Assembly (NCBI GenBank): GCA_934474225.1
Contig: CAKSLU010000038.1
Span: 1 to 12,926 of the forward strand
Length of the DNA stretch: 12,926 nt
Source: an uncultured Eubacteriales bacterium
Lineage (GTDB): Bacteria > Bacillota > Clostridia > Oscillospirales > CAG-272
Direction of reading: 5' to 3'
Below are positions 6,725 through 12,671 of this stretch, in pieces. The translations under genes and the position numbers were made by a program. The stretch's first letter is position 1. The number at the start of each line of letters is the position of its first letter. Below the pieces are notes generated by a model, which searched no databases, had not been told where the DNA came from, and saw nothing but the letters and a program-made list of their open reading frames with translations.

Positions 6725-6789
6725 GTAGGGGCGACCATCGGTCGCCCGCTTTTGCTTTGTACAGGCGGGCGACCAATGGTCGCCCCTAC
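6725..6789. repeat. Family D inverted repeat, full copy
   Basis: The two 24-nt arms (6725-6748 and 6766-6789) are complementary at 23 of 24 positions. They begin GTAGGGGCGACC and end GGTCGCCCCTAC. The loop contains TTTTGCTTTGTA (6750-6761). The connector GGGTTTGTGCG follows. It is the only complete D copy in the window and shares its layout with family C. Nothing else was recognised in 6503-6855. Confidence 0.85.
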
Positions 6790-6855
6790 GGGTTTGTGCG
6801 TTTTATCGTCAACGCATAAAATCCCGGCACATTCTGTCCGTACACGCGTCTCCCC

Positions 6856-7113
6856 CTAAAACACCCACCAGACAAGCAAACAAAGCAATCCGCCCGCCAG
6901 CATGCCGGCGGCAAACAACGCCCACTTCGACACCACACGCACGCGGCGGCGCGTGGTGTTCAGCGCCACCAGGCGCTCCGCCTCGCGCACAAGCTCCCCC
7001 TCTTCCCCGCGCGAACGGTCAAAATCCTTGCGCAGGAGAAAATACGCCTCGTCAAAAATCTGGGAATCCGTCCCCTTTAACATGATAATCTGCCTCTGAC
7101 AACCGCGCATCAT
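6856..7113 (-). CDS. Small tail-anchored membrane protein of unknown function
   Basis: The frame encodes 85 residues. GGAGGTGAG at 7114-7122 is a strong ribosome binding site. Two ATGs follow it (7113 and 7110), and the second has the better spacing, so the protein may be 84 residues. A third possible start is Met11 at 7083 (MLKGTDSQIFDEAYFLL). The N-terminal 60 residues are charged and probably helical (DEAYFLLRKDFDRS, EEGELVREAERLV). Residues about 63-85 form one hydrophobic segment (KWALFAAGMLAGGLLCLLVWW) at the extreme C-terminus, preceded by the basic TTRRRVRVVSK. This predicts a cytoplasmic domain anchored by its tail. I do not recognise a named family. It is divergent from the pseudouridine synthase operon, whose coding start is about 120 bp away. 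Confidence 0.75.
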   Translation of the reverse strand: MMRGCQRQIIMLKGTDSQIFDEAYFLLRKDFDRSRGEEGELVREAERLVALNTTRRRVRVVSKWALFAAGMLAGGLLCLLVWWVF

Positions 7114-7178
7114 CTCACCTCCGACGGGATTTTCGCCAGATTCGGGGCAGACTATGCAGGGTGCGCGCCGCGGCAGAC

Positions 7179-7207
7179 TTGCTTTTTCGCCGTCGATGTG
7201 CTACAAT
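7179..7207 (+). promoter_or_regulatory. Promoter of the pseudouridine synthase-DUF3810 operon
   Basis: TTGCTT (7179-7184) and TACAAT (7202-7207) are 17 bp apart, with TGC before the -10 box (extended -10). Transcription would begin near 7214, giving a short leader to the ATG at 7235. Confidence 0.65.
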
Positions 7208-7234
7208 GGACAAAACATCCGCACGGAGGGCGAC

Positions 7235-8134
7235 ATGGATTTTACCATAGACCAAACCGACGATGGGCGAACTTTGCGCGACTACCTGCGCCGAAAACTC
7301 TGCGTCTCGTCCGCGCTGCTCACCGCACTGAAAGCGGCGGGCGGCATCATGGTGGACGGCGCACCCGTCACGGTGCGGCACATCCTCGCGGCAGGCGAGA
7401 CCGTCTCGCTTGCGCTGGCGGACACCGAATGCCGCCCTGAGCCGTCCGATGCGCCCGTGGACATCCTCTTTGAGGACGACTTTGTGCTCGCCGCGGCAAA
7501 GCCGCCATACATGCCCACGCACGAGTCGCGCGGGCACCTCGGCGACACGCTGGCGAATGCCCTCGCGGGCGAATTTGCGCGGCGGGGCGTGCCCTTTGTC
7601 TTCCGCGCGATAAACCGCCTCGACGCGGACACAAGCGGCGTCCTGCTCGTGGCAAAGAACCGCTACGCCGCCGAGCGCTTCGGCAGTCTCGTCGCCGCCC
7701 GCCAAATCGAAAAAACCTACATCGCGTTGCTCACGAGCGCGCCCGAGCCGCCCTGCGGCGTCATCGACACCTACATCCGCCGCACGGGCGAGAGCATCAT
7801 CCTGCGCGCATCCTACCCGACCGGCGTGCCGAGCGAACGCGCCGTCACCGCCTACGAAACCGTTGAAACCGTGGGCGGCGTCGCCGTGGTGCGCTGCCTG
7901 CCGAAGACCGGGCGCACCCACCAGCTGCGCGTGCATTTTGCCTCCCTCGGCTGTCCGATCGTCGGCGACGACCTCTACGGCGGCGGCTTTGCCCTCCCGC
8001 GGCAGGCGCTGCACGCCGCGCGGCTCGCCTTTGTGCACCCCATCACAGGCGCGCCCGTCGTCATCGAATGCCCGCTTGCGCCCGACCTTGCCGCCTATCT
8101 CGAAACGCTCCGAAAGGAAGACCGTCATGCATAA
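7235..8134 (+). CDS. RluA-family pseudouridine synthase
   Basis: The protein has 299 residues. The start at 7235 is set by GGAGG about 6 nt upstream; the 27 codons in front lie over the promoter and have no ribosome binding site. Residues about 10-65 form an S4-like RNA-binding domain (LRDYLRRKL, ...GGIMVDGAPVTVRHIL). The catalytic domain follows with INRLDADTSGVLLVAK, where Asp130 is the expected catalytic aspartate; Asn128-type INRLD replaces the common HRLD. Later motifs are KTGRTHQLRVHFASLG (224-239) and PIVGDDLYGG. The enzyme should isomerise uridine to pseudouridine in rRNA or tRNA in the cytosol. The target site cannot be assigned from sequence alone, so no RluC/RluD-type name is given. 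It is the first gene of a two-gene operon. Confidence 0.93.
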   Translation: MDFTIDQTDDGRTLRDYLRRKLCVSSALLTALKAAGGIMVDGAPVTVRHILAAGETVSLALADTECRPEPSDAPVDILFEDDFVLAAAKPPYMPTHESRGHLGDTLANALAGEFARRGVPFVFRAINRLDADTSGVLLVAKNRYAAERFGSLVAARQIEKTYIALLTSAPEPPCGVIDTYIRRTGESIILRASYPTGVPSERAVTAYETVETVGGVAVVRCLPKTGRTHQLRVHFASLGCPIVGDDLYGGGFALPRQALHAARLAFVHPITGAPVVIECPLAPDLAAYLETLRKEDRHA

Positions 8135-9227
8135 AATCAAGGCTTTTGTCAAAAAGAACATCCCGACCGCGGCGCTTGTCCTCTACGCCGTCTTTCTCGC
8201 CGCCCTTGCCGTCCGCATCGCGGCGGCGCTGTCCGCGCCGTTTGCCGACGCCTACAACCGCACGGGCGGTGCGTTTTTCCGCGCCGTGTTTGCGTGGGTG
8301 ACGGCGATCTTTCCGTTTTCGATTGCCGAGACGCTGCTCATCGCGGCGCTCCCCCTCGGCGTGTGGTATGTGCTCTACTGCATCAAGGTTGTGCCGCCCG
8401 CGCGCCTTTGGCGTCATGTCTTCGGCGTGCTTGGCGGGCTTGCGCTGATTTTTTCGGCGTTCTTCCTCAACTATGGCGCGGCATACGGCGCGACGCCGCT
8501 GGAGGACAAAATCGGGTTGGAGGTCGCCGCACCGAGCAAGGAAGATTTGTCCGACGCCTTCACCTACACGGCGGTGCAACTCAATCAGGCGGCGAACGAG
8601 GTGGATTTCACCGCCTCCGGCGCGTCGAAGATGCCCTATTCGTTTGCCGAACTGACGAAAAAACTGAACGCCGCCTATGACAAGCTCTATCCGGAATATG
8701 ACTTCCTCACGCCGCTGCATGCCTCGGTCAAGCGCATCGCGCTCTCAAAGCCGATGACCTACACGCACCTCTCCGGCATCTACGCGGTCTACACCGGCGA
8801 GGCGAATGTCAACATCAACTACCCGGACTTTGTGATCGTATACACCACGGCGCACGAAATGGCGCACCAGCGCGGCGTTGCCCCCGAGGATGAGGCAAAT
8901 TTCATCGCCTTTCTCGTCTGCACCGCGTCGGACGACCCCTACATCCGCTACTGCGGCTACGCCAACCTCTATGAATACATCGCAGACGCGCTCTACAGCG
9001 CCGACGCGGACGCCTACCGCGCGGTTGCCGCCTTCCTCGACGACGCCGTCGCAGGCGAATTTGCCGCCTACTCAAAGATGTTTGCGCCCTACAGCCATTC
9101 GACCGCCTCTGCCGTGGCAGACACGGTCAACGACACCTATCTGAAATGGCAGGGCGAGAGCGCGGGGACAAAGAGCTACGGCCTCGTCGTTGACCTCGCC
9201 GTCGCGTATCTGAAAAAGCAGTATTGA
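8127..9227 (+). CDS. DUF3810-family membrane protein with zinc-metalloprotease motif
   Basis: The protein has 366 residues. The ATG at 8127 overlaps the end of the upstream gene by 8 nt (ATGCATAA), and AAAGGAAG lies 8 nt ahead, so translation is probably coupled. Three hydrophobic segments are seen at about 13-35, 54-86 and 97-118. A long domain that is probably extracytoplasmic follows. It contains TAHEMAHQRG, a HEXXH zinc motif (His243, Glu244, His247), and EDEANFIAF, where Glu256 is a plausible third ligand. The architecture matches the DUF3810 family, common in Clostridia. Its substrate is unknown and peptidase activity is inferred from the motif. A hairpin terminator starts within a few nt of the stop codon. 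Confidence 0.9.
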   Translation: MHKIKAFVKKNIPTAALVLYAVFLAALAVRIAAALSAPFADAYNRTGGAFFRAVFAWVTAIFPFSIAETLLIAALPLGVWYVLYCIKVVPPARLWRHVFGVLGGLALIFSAFFLNYGAAYGATPLEDKIGLEVAAPSKEDLSDAFTYTAVQLNQAANEVDFTASGASKMPYSFAELTKKLNAAYDKLYPEYDFLTPLHASVKRIALSKPMTYTHLSGIYAVYTGEANVNINYPDFVIVYTTAHEMAHQRGVAPEDEANFIAFLVCTASDDPYIRYCGYANLYEYIADALYSADADAYRAVAAFLDDAVAGEFAAYSKMFAPYSHSTASAVADTVNDTYLKWQGESAGTKSYGLVVDLAVAYLKKQY

Positions 9228-9230
9228 AAA

Positions 9231-9257
9231 AGCCGTTGACAAAAGTCAACGGCTTCT
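9231..9257 (+). terminator. Terminator of the pseudouridine synthase-DUF3810 operon
   Basis: AGCCGTTGAC and GTCAACGGCT (10 bp) flank an AAAA loop, followed by TCTTCAGTTC. It starts 4 nt after the stop codon. The same hairpin with a nearly identical tail occurs at 10580-10611, so it belongs to a repeated terminator type. Confidence 0.75.
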
Positions 9258-9304
9258 TCAGTTCTGTGCGCCTTCGGCGCAATATCGCGTTTGCGCTCCT
9301 CTTT

Positions 9305-9440
9305 GGCTTCCCTTGGGGGAAGCTGTCGCGTAGCGACTGATGAGGGATTGTACAAAGCAAAATCCATCACCATGCTGTGCCAGCTGCCTGCAAGCCCTCA
9401 TCCGCCGCCGTTCGGCGGCACCTTCCCCAAGGGGGAAGGC
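9305..9440. repeat. Family B structured inverted repeat, full copy (reverse orientation relative to A)
   Basis: The terminal hairpins are GGCTTCCCTTGGGGGAAGC and CCTTCCCCAAGGGGGAAGGC. Inner hairpins are GTCGCGTAGCGAC and GCCGCCGTTCGGCGGC, with TGAGGGATTGTAC near the centre. The centre TACAAAGCAAAA (9351-9362) is the reverse complement of the loop in family A copy 2. B is therefore a diverged A-type element lying in the opposite orientation. The stretch 9258-9304 holds only a short CGCC/GGCG hairpin. Confidence 0.8.
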
Positions 9441-9449
9441 TTGGATGCG

Positions 9450-9474
9450 GCGGGCGACCGATGGTCGCCCCTAC
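9450..9474. repeat. Family D half-element
   Basis: GCGGGCGACCGATGGTCGCC followed by CCTAC lies directly after the B element's right flank (TTGGATGCGG). It has the same sequence and same relative position as the half copy at 4302. Confidence 0.7.
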
Positions 9475-9505
9475 GGTATGCACGCCCCTTTCACCCACAT
9501 CTCCC

Positions 9506-10156
9506 TTATTTCACCTTGACCTCGGCGAAATAGATAGGCATGCCCTTGGCAGTGAAATTGGTCTCGTACTCGGTCATGACATTGCCCTCGGCAAAGGGCG
9601 ACGCATGCAGGTCGCGGCTGCATTTCTGCACATCCAGCCCCGCCGCCTCAAATTCGCCGAGCGAAAAATCAAACAGCCCCGCATTGTCGGTCTTGAGGCG
9701 CAGCACGCCGTCCGGTTTCAGCAGCGACTTGTAGAGTTCGAGGAAGGCACGGTAGGTCAGGCGGCGCTTGTAATGCCCCGCCTTCGGCCACGGGTCGCTG
9801 AAATTGAGATAGATGCAATCAAAGGTGTGCGGCGGGAACCACTCGGTGAGGGTCTTTGCATCCCCGACGATAAAGCGGAGATTCTCGGGACGCACTTCCT
9901 CTGTCATGGCGCGCTCCACCGCCGCGACCACCACATCCGAGACGCGCTCCACCGCATAGAAGTTGACCTCCGGGTGCAGCGCCGCCATGCCGACCGAGAA
10001 CTTGCCCTTGCCGCACCCGATCTCCAGATGCAGCGGACGCTGCGTGCCGCCGAACGGTGCCAACGGGTCGGCCAGCGTGACGGATTTATCGGTGCAAAGC
10101 AGATCCCCGGCTGCCGCCAGCCGTTCACTGCCGTGTTTTTTCTTTCTGACTCGCAT
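9506..10156 (-). CDS. trmB: tRNA (guanine-N7-)-methyltransferase TrmB
   Basis: The protein has 216 residues, normal for the bacterial enzyme that makes m7G46 in the tRNA variable loop using S-adenosylmethionine. Visible features are a basic N-terminus (MRVRKKKH), the SAM-binding EIGCGKGKF (45-53), Glu70 in YAVER at the end of strand 2, the family signature NFSDPWPKAGHYKRR (118-132), and the C-terminal MTEYETNFTAKG (194-205). The start is supported by AGGAG about 8 nt upstream. It is monocistronic, transcribed away from the tRNA-Arg gene with its own promoter. That neighbouring tRNA has G at position 46 of a 5-nt variable loop, so it is a plausible substrate. Confidence 0.96.
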   Translation of the reverse strand: MRVRKKKHGSERLAAAGDLLCTDKSVTLADPLAPFGGTQRPLHLEIGCGKGKFSVGMAALHPEVNFYAVERVSDVVVAAVERAMTEEVRPENLRFIVGDAKTLTEWFPPHTFDCIYLNFSDPWPKAGHYKRRLTYRAFLELYKSLLKPDGVLRLKTDNAGLFDFSLGEFEAAGLDVQKCSRDLHASPFAEGNVMTEYETNFTAKGMPIYFAEVKVK

Positions 10157-10189
10157 AAGGAAGCTCCTGTTTTTCTTGGTTTTAATAAG

Positions 10190-10218
10190 ATGTTACCATA
10201 TTTATCGGCATAAGTCAA
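10190..10218 (-). promoter_or_regulatory. trmB promoter
   Basis: On the minus strand TTGACT (10213-10218) and TAACAT (10190-10195) are 17 bp apart, and TGG before the -10 box gives an extended -10. Transcription would start near 10183. Confidence 0.75.
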
Positions 10219-10248
10219 AGGGGCGCGCAAAAATTTTCAAAAATAATG

Positions 10249-10277
10249 TTGACAAACCGCAAGAGTTGTGCTAATAT
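10249..10277 (+). promoter_or_regulatory. tRNA-Arg promoter
   Basis: A perfect TTGACA (10249-10254) and TAATAT (10272-10277) are 17 bp apart, with TGC as an extended -10. This is the strongest promoter in the window. The start site would be near 10284, about 19 nt before the mature tRNA. Confidence 0.85.
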
Positions 10278-10302
10278 AAATAGGTCGGAAAACCGACTGG
10301 AT

Positions 10303-10378
10303 GCGCTTGTAGCTCAGTGGATAGAGTGCCCGGCTACGAACCGGTAGGTCGCAGGTTCGAATCCCGCCAGGCGCGCCA
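10303..10378 (+). tRNA. tRNA-Arg (anticodon ACG)
   Basis: The 76-nt sequence folds as a cloverleaf. The acceptor stem is GCGCTTG/CAGGCGC, the D-arm GCTC/GAGT, the anticodon loop CTACGAA, the variable loop AGGTC and the T-loop TTCGAAT; discriminator G73 and an encoded CCA follow. Anticodon ACG reads CGN arginine codons after inosine editing. Two stem positions do not pair: C27 against U43 in the anticodon stem and A51 against C63 in the T-stem. It may still be functional, since promoter and terminator are intact. Confidence 0.9.
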
Positions 10379-10383
10379 AAACG

Positions 10384-10415
10384 AAAAACCACCCAACCGG
10401 GTGGTTTTTTGTTTT
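10384..10415 (+). terminator. Terminator of tRNA-Arg
   Basis: AAAAACCACCC (10384-10394) pairs with GGGTGGTTTTT (10399-10409) around AACC, and TGTTTT follows. It starts 5 nt after the encoded CCA. Confidence 0.9.
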
Positions 10416-10578
10416 GCGATGCAGGGATTCGAACCGTCCGATTGTAGAATGCAGCAAACAGCAGGCGTTTTTTGTGGTTTCGCGCAGCGAAATCGCCGCC
10501 CGCCTTTTGGCGGCGAAACAAAAAAGGCGGGGCGGAGCCGCGCGCGGTCTCCGCCTGAATCCCGCCAGGCGCGCCAAA
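10416..10578. other. tRNA debris and duplicated tRNA-Arg 3' end
   Basis: Positions 10557-10578 repeat exactly the last 20 nt of the tRNA-Arg gene through CCA plus two following A's (22 of 22 with 10359-10380). At 10424-10435 the 12-nt T-loop core GGGATTCGAACC lies in the opposite orientation. Between them are two GC-rich hairpins (around 10479-10515 and 10527-10555). No protein gene is credible; reading frames here are antisense-tRNA artefacts. It could be a scar of an element that used the tRNA 3' end as its attachment site, or the stub of a second tRNA gene. Confidence 0.6.
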
Positions 10579-10579
10579 G

Positions 10580-10611
10580 AAAAAACCGTTGACGAAAGTC
10601 AACGGTTTTTT
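10580..10611 (+). terminator. Second copy of the repeated GTTGAC hairpin terminator
   Basis: A perfect 14-bp stem (AAAAAACCGTTGAC with GTCAACGGTTTTTT) has a GAAA loop and is followed by CAGTTC. It lies just after the duplicated tRNA 3' end and matches the hairpin at 9231. Confidence 0.75.
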
Positions 10612-10790
10612 CAGTTCAATTCGCCTGCGGCGAGTGATATCGCTGCGCAGTGATATGCGGCGGAGCCGCGTGATATGCGCTTCGCGCGTTGCAGGGGCGA
10701 ATCGAATATTGCTGCGTGGGCGGCGCAATATCGCTTTTGCAGCGCAAAACCATCGCATGCGGCAGAGCCGCATATATCGCGTCGTCCCAT
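10612..10790. repeat. Array of short hairpins with GTGATAT heads
   Basis: GTGATAT occurs at 10634, 10650 and 10670. Each is followed by a different short GC palindrome: CGCTGCGCA, GCGGCGGAGCCGC and GCGCTTCGCGC. A TCGCCTGCGGCGA hairpin precedes the array (10621-10633). Further ATATTGC/CAATATCGC and GCATGCGGCAGAGCCGCATAT pieces continue to about 10780. No gene is seen. Function is unknown. Confidence 0.6.
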
Positions 10791-10808
10791 CGCGCACGAT
10801 GCTTTTCT

Positions 10809-10880
10809 GTAGGGACCGGCGTCCTCGACGGTCCGTTTTTGCCTTGGTTGGTGCGGACCGTCGGGGACGCCGGTCCCTAC
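10809..10880. repeat. Family C inverted repeat, intact copy
   Basis: The two 27-nt arms (10809-10835, 10854-10880) pair at 26 of 27 positions. They begin GTAGGGACCGGCGTCC and end GGACGCCGGTCCCTAC, with loop TTTTTGCCTTGGTTGGTG. AAAGTTGGTGCGTG and a short CAACTCCCC stub resembling a family A start follow. Confidence 0.85.
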
Positions 10881-10924
10881 AAAGTTGGTGCGTGTCTTCA
10901 ACTCCCCGCGCCATCCCCCCACAC

Positions 10925-10964
10925 AAAGCCGCCGCAAACGGGCAATCCCGTTTGCGGCGGCTTT
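10925..10964. terminator. Bidirectional terminator downstream of the binding-protein gene
   Basis: A perfect 18-bp stem (10925-10942 with 10947-10964) has a 4-nt loop. The plus side ends in CTTTTTCTTCC; the minus side, which serves the binding-protein gene, ends in GGCTTTGTG. The hairpin begins 16 nt past that gene's stop codon. Confidence 0.8.
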
Positions 10965-10980
10965 TTCTTCCTATTTATTT

Positions 10981-12483
10981 TTATTCGCCGATGCTCTTCG
11001 CAAAAGTCTCGTTGATCGCGGCGATGGTCGCCTCCGCATTCGAGCGGTAGGTCTCGTAAATCGACGCGAGCGACGAGCGGTTGACAAACAGCTTGCCAAG
11101 CTCGTTCTTGTATGTACCGATGTTGTAGTAGATGCCGACATCGAACACGCGGGTGGCAAAGATGATATCCAGCATCTCCACGCTTTCCTCGTCGCGCACG
11201 GACTTGCCGACCAGCGTCTGGTCATAGTACGCGGGGGTCAGCAGCTTTTTACCCTGGTATGCCAGCGCCTCCAGCACGATGCCGCTGCGCTCGTAGTCCT
11301 TCGCGTTTTCGGGCACGCAGAGGAACTGGCAGTGGAACGCGCTGACATTGTGGCCGTATTCCTTCTGCTCGCGGTTCAGCTTCGGATACGGCAGAATGCC
11401 GAAGTCCAGTTCACTGTCGCGGTGGCGCTCCGCCGTGGCGACCGTGTTGAGATAGAAGACGGCGCGGTTGCCGTTGAAGAGGGCGTCGCGGTTGGTGTTC
11501 CAGACCTTGGAGGGCGACGCCTTGCCGGTCGTGTTGTCATACTGATAGTTGAAGGCGTGCGCCTGGTCAAAGACGATGCCCTCAAAGGTGTCGTACAGGT
11601 TGACCACGCGCTCGTTGTACAGCGTGAGCGTCAACTCGCCGCGGTCGTTGATGGTGGCGATCTTCTCGCCCGCCGCCGCGAGGATGGCGGTCATCGGGTC
11701 GTTCCAGGTGAGCAGACCGTAGAGGTCGTTCTCATCATAGATGCCGTTGTTGTCGAGGTCCTGTCCGACCTGCTTGACCAGCGCGCCGAAAGTCTCGAGA
11801 TTCCAGTTGTCGTCCGCCACGAGGTCGTAGGGATTGTCCAGCCCGTAACTCTCAATCATATCCTTATTGAAGAGGAGCGCGTGCGTGACCATGTTGTCCA
11901 CCACGCTGATGTCGCCGGTGGTGTAGAACATTCTGCCGCGGATGGAGAGGTCCTTGTTTGCCTTCTGGTCCCACCAGGACTTCGGGAGGTCGATGTGCGG
12001 AATGTCGCAAAGGTCGTGGATATAGCCGCTGTACGCCAGCGTCGCCACATCGTAGGTGCCGATCATGGCGGCGTCGAAGTTTGCGTCGCCCGCCATATAG
12101 TCGGTGTAAATCTTCGTATAGCCGTCGCCCGTGCCGCCCGCCGAGCCGAAGCGCGTGATATCTTCGTTCTTGATGTCAACACCCCAGGTCTCCTTCATCA
12201 CCTGGTTGCGGCGATAGATCGCCTGCTCGACCGCGGTGCCGTCCATACTCTCGGCGGCAAAGTCGTTGCGGGCATAGTTGCCGCTGACCAGAATGTTGAA
12301 CTCCCCGGCAATGTCCACCGAGGCGGGGTCGGGCAAATCGAGTGTTTCCTCGGTGACGACAGGCTCTGTGGCAGCCGTCGTCGTCTCGCCCGTGGTCGTG
12401 GTGTCGGGGGTCTTGTCGCCGCAGGCGACGAAAGACGCGCCGACCGTGAGCAGCGCAAGGAGCAGCGCAAGCGTTTTTTTCAT
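10981..12483 (-). CDS. Extracellular solute (sugar)-binding lipoprotein of an ABC transporter
   Basis: The protein has 500 residues. The start at 12483 is chosen because MKKTLALLLALLTVGASFVAC is a lipoprotein signal with the modified Cys at 21, and AAAGGAA lies 9 nt upstream; the longer frame adds 17 residues over the leader. A Thr/Glu-rich linker (25-47) follows. The mature part has binding-protein features: DFDAAMIGTYDVATLAYSG-like text with small differences, DFGILPYPKLNREQ (360-373) and LEALAYQGKKLLTPAYYD (404-421). DLDNNGIYDENDLYG (242-256) resembles a calcium-binding loop. It should capture a sugar or oligosaccharide outside the membrane. No permease or ATPase gene is in the window, so it stands alone here. 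Confidence 0.92.
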   Translation of the reverse strand: MKKTLALLLALLTVGASFVACGDKTPDTTTTGETTTAATEPVVTEETLDLPDPASVDIAGEFNILVSGNYARNDFAAESMDGTAVEQAIYRRNQVMKETWGVDIKNEDITRFGSAGGTGDGYTKIYTDYMAGDANFDAAMIGTYDVATLAYSGYIHDLCDIPHIDLPKSWWDQKANKDLSIRGRMFYTTGDISVVDNMVTHALLFNKDMIESYGLDNPYDLVADDNWNLETFGALVKQVGQDLDNNGIYDENDLYGLLTWNDPMTAILAAAGEKIATINDRGELTLTLYNERVVNLYDTFEGIVFDQAHAFNYQYDNTTGKASPSKVWNTNRDALFNGNRAVFYLNTVATAERHRDSELDFGILPYPKLNREQKEYGHNVSAFHCQFLCVPENAKDYERSGIVLEALAYQGKKLLTPAYYDQTLVGKSVRDEESVEMLDIIFATRVFDVGIYYNIGTYKNELGKLFVNRSSLASIYETYRSNAEATIAAINETFAKSIGE

Positions 12484-12525
12484 AGTCGCATTCCTTTCTT
12501 CGGAGCAAAATTGTCCTCTATGTAC

Positions 12526-12554
12526 ATTGTACACAGACTATTTTTGCTTGGCAA
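12526..12554 (-). promoter_or_regulatory. Promoter of the binding-protein gene
   Basis: On the minus strand TTGCCA (12549-12554) and TACAAT (12526-12531) are 17 bp apart. A TGTACA-T-TGTACA palindrome (12521-12533) overlaps the -10 box and could be an operator. Transcription would start near 12519. Confidence 0.65.
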
Positions 12555-12565
12555 TGCAAAATCTG

Positions 12566-12581
12566 TTGAAAGCGCTTCAGC
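12566..12581. promoter_or_regulatory. Possible LacI/CcpA-type operator upstream of the binding-protein promoter
   Basis: TTGAAAGCGCTTCAGC is a near-palindrome around a central GCGC, close to TGAAAGCGCTTTCA-type sites but one base short on one arm. It sits 11 bp upstream of the -35 box, consistent with carbon-source control of a sugar-binding protein. The regulator is not in the window. Confidence 0.35.
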
Positions 12582-12605
12582 CAAAGTTGGATTTTTTGCA
12601 CCGCG

Positions 12606-12643
12606 GCGGGTGCATTGACTTTGCTGCACCCGCGTGGTATACT
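12606..12643 (+). promoter_or_regulatory. Near-consensus rightward promoter with -35 box inside an inverted repeat
   Basis: TTGACT (12615-12620) and TATACT (12638-12643) are 17 bp apart, with TGG giving an extended -10. GCGGGTGCA (12606-12614) and TGCACCCGC (12625-12633) form a 9-bp inverted repeat whose 10-nt gap holds the -35 box. That suggests an operator. No gene follows in the window; transcription would run into the repeats at 12672. Confidence 0.65.
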
Positions 12644-12671
12644 GAAGAAAAGTAGGGTGTGGGGGGAATAT

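Noticed and set aside
7115..8161. A 348-codon minus-strand frame opposite the pseudouridine synthase
   Set aside because: It is an antisense shadow; the plus-strand product has a full set of RluA-family motifs.
10237..10926. Frames over the tRNA region, e.g. products with LAGFEPATYRFVAGHS
   Set aside because: This is the antisense translation of the tRNA-Arg gene, a common annotation artefact.
10885..12618. A 577-codon plus-strand frame opposite the binding protein
   Set aside because: It is in antisense register to a lipoprotein with signal peptide, lipobox and family motifs; the shadow product has no domain.
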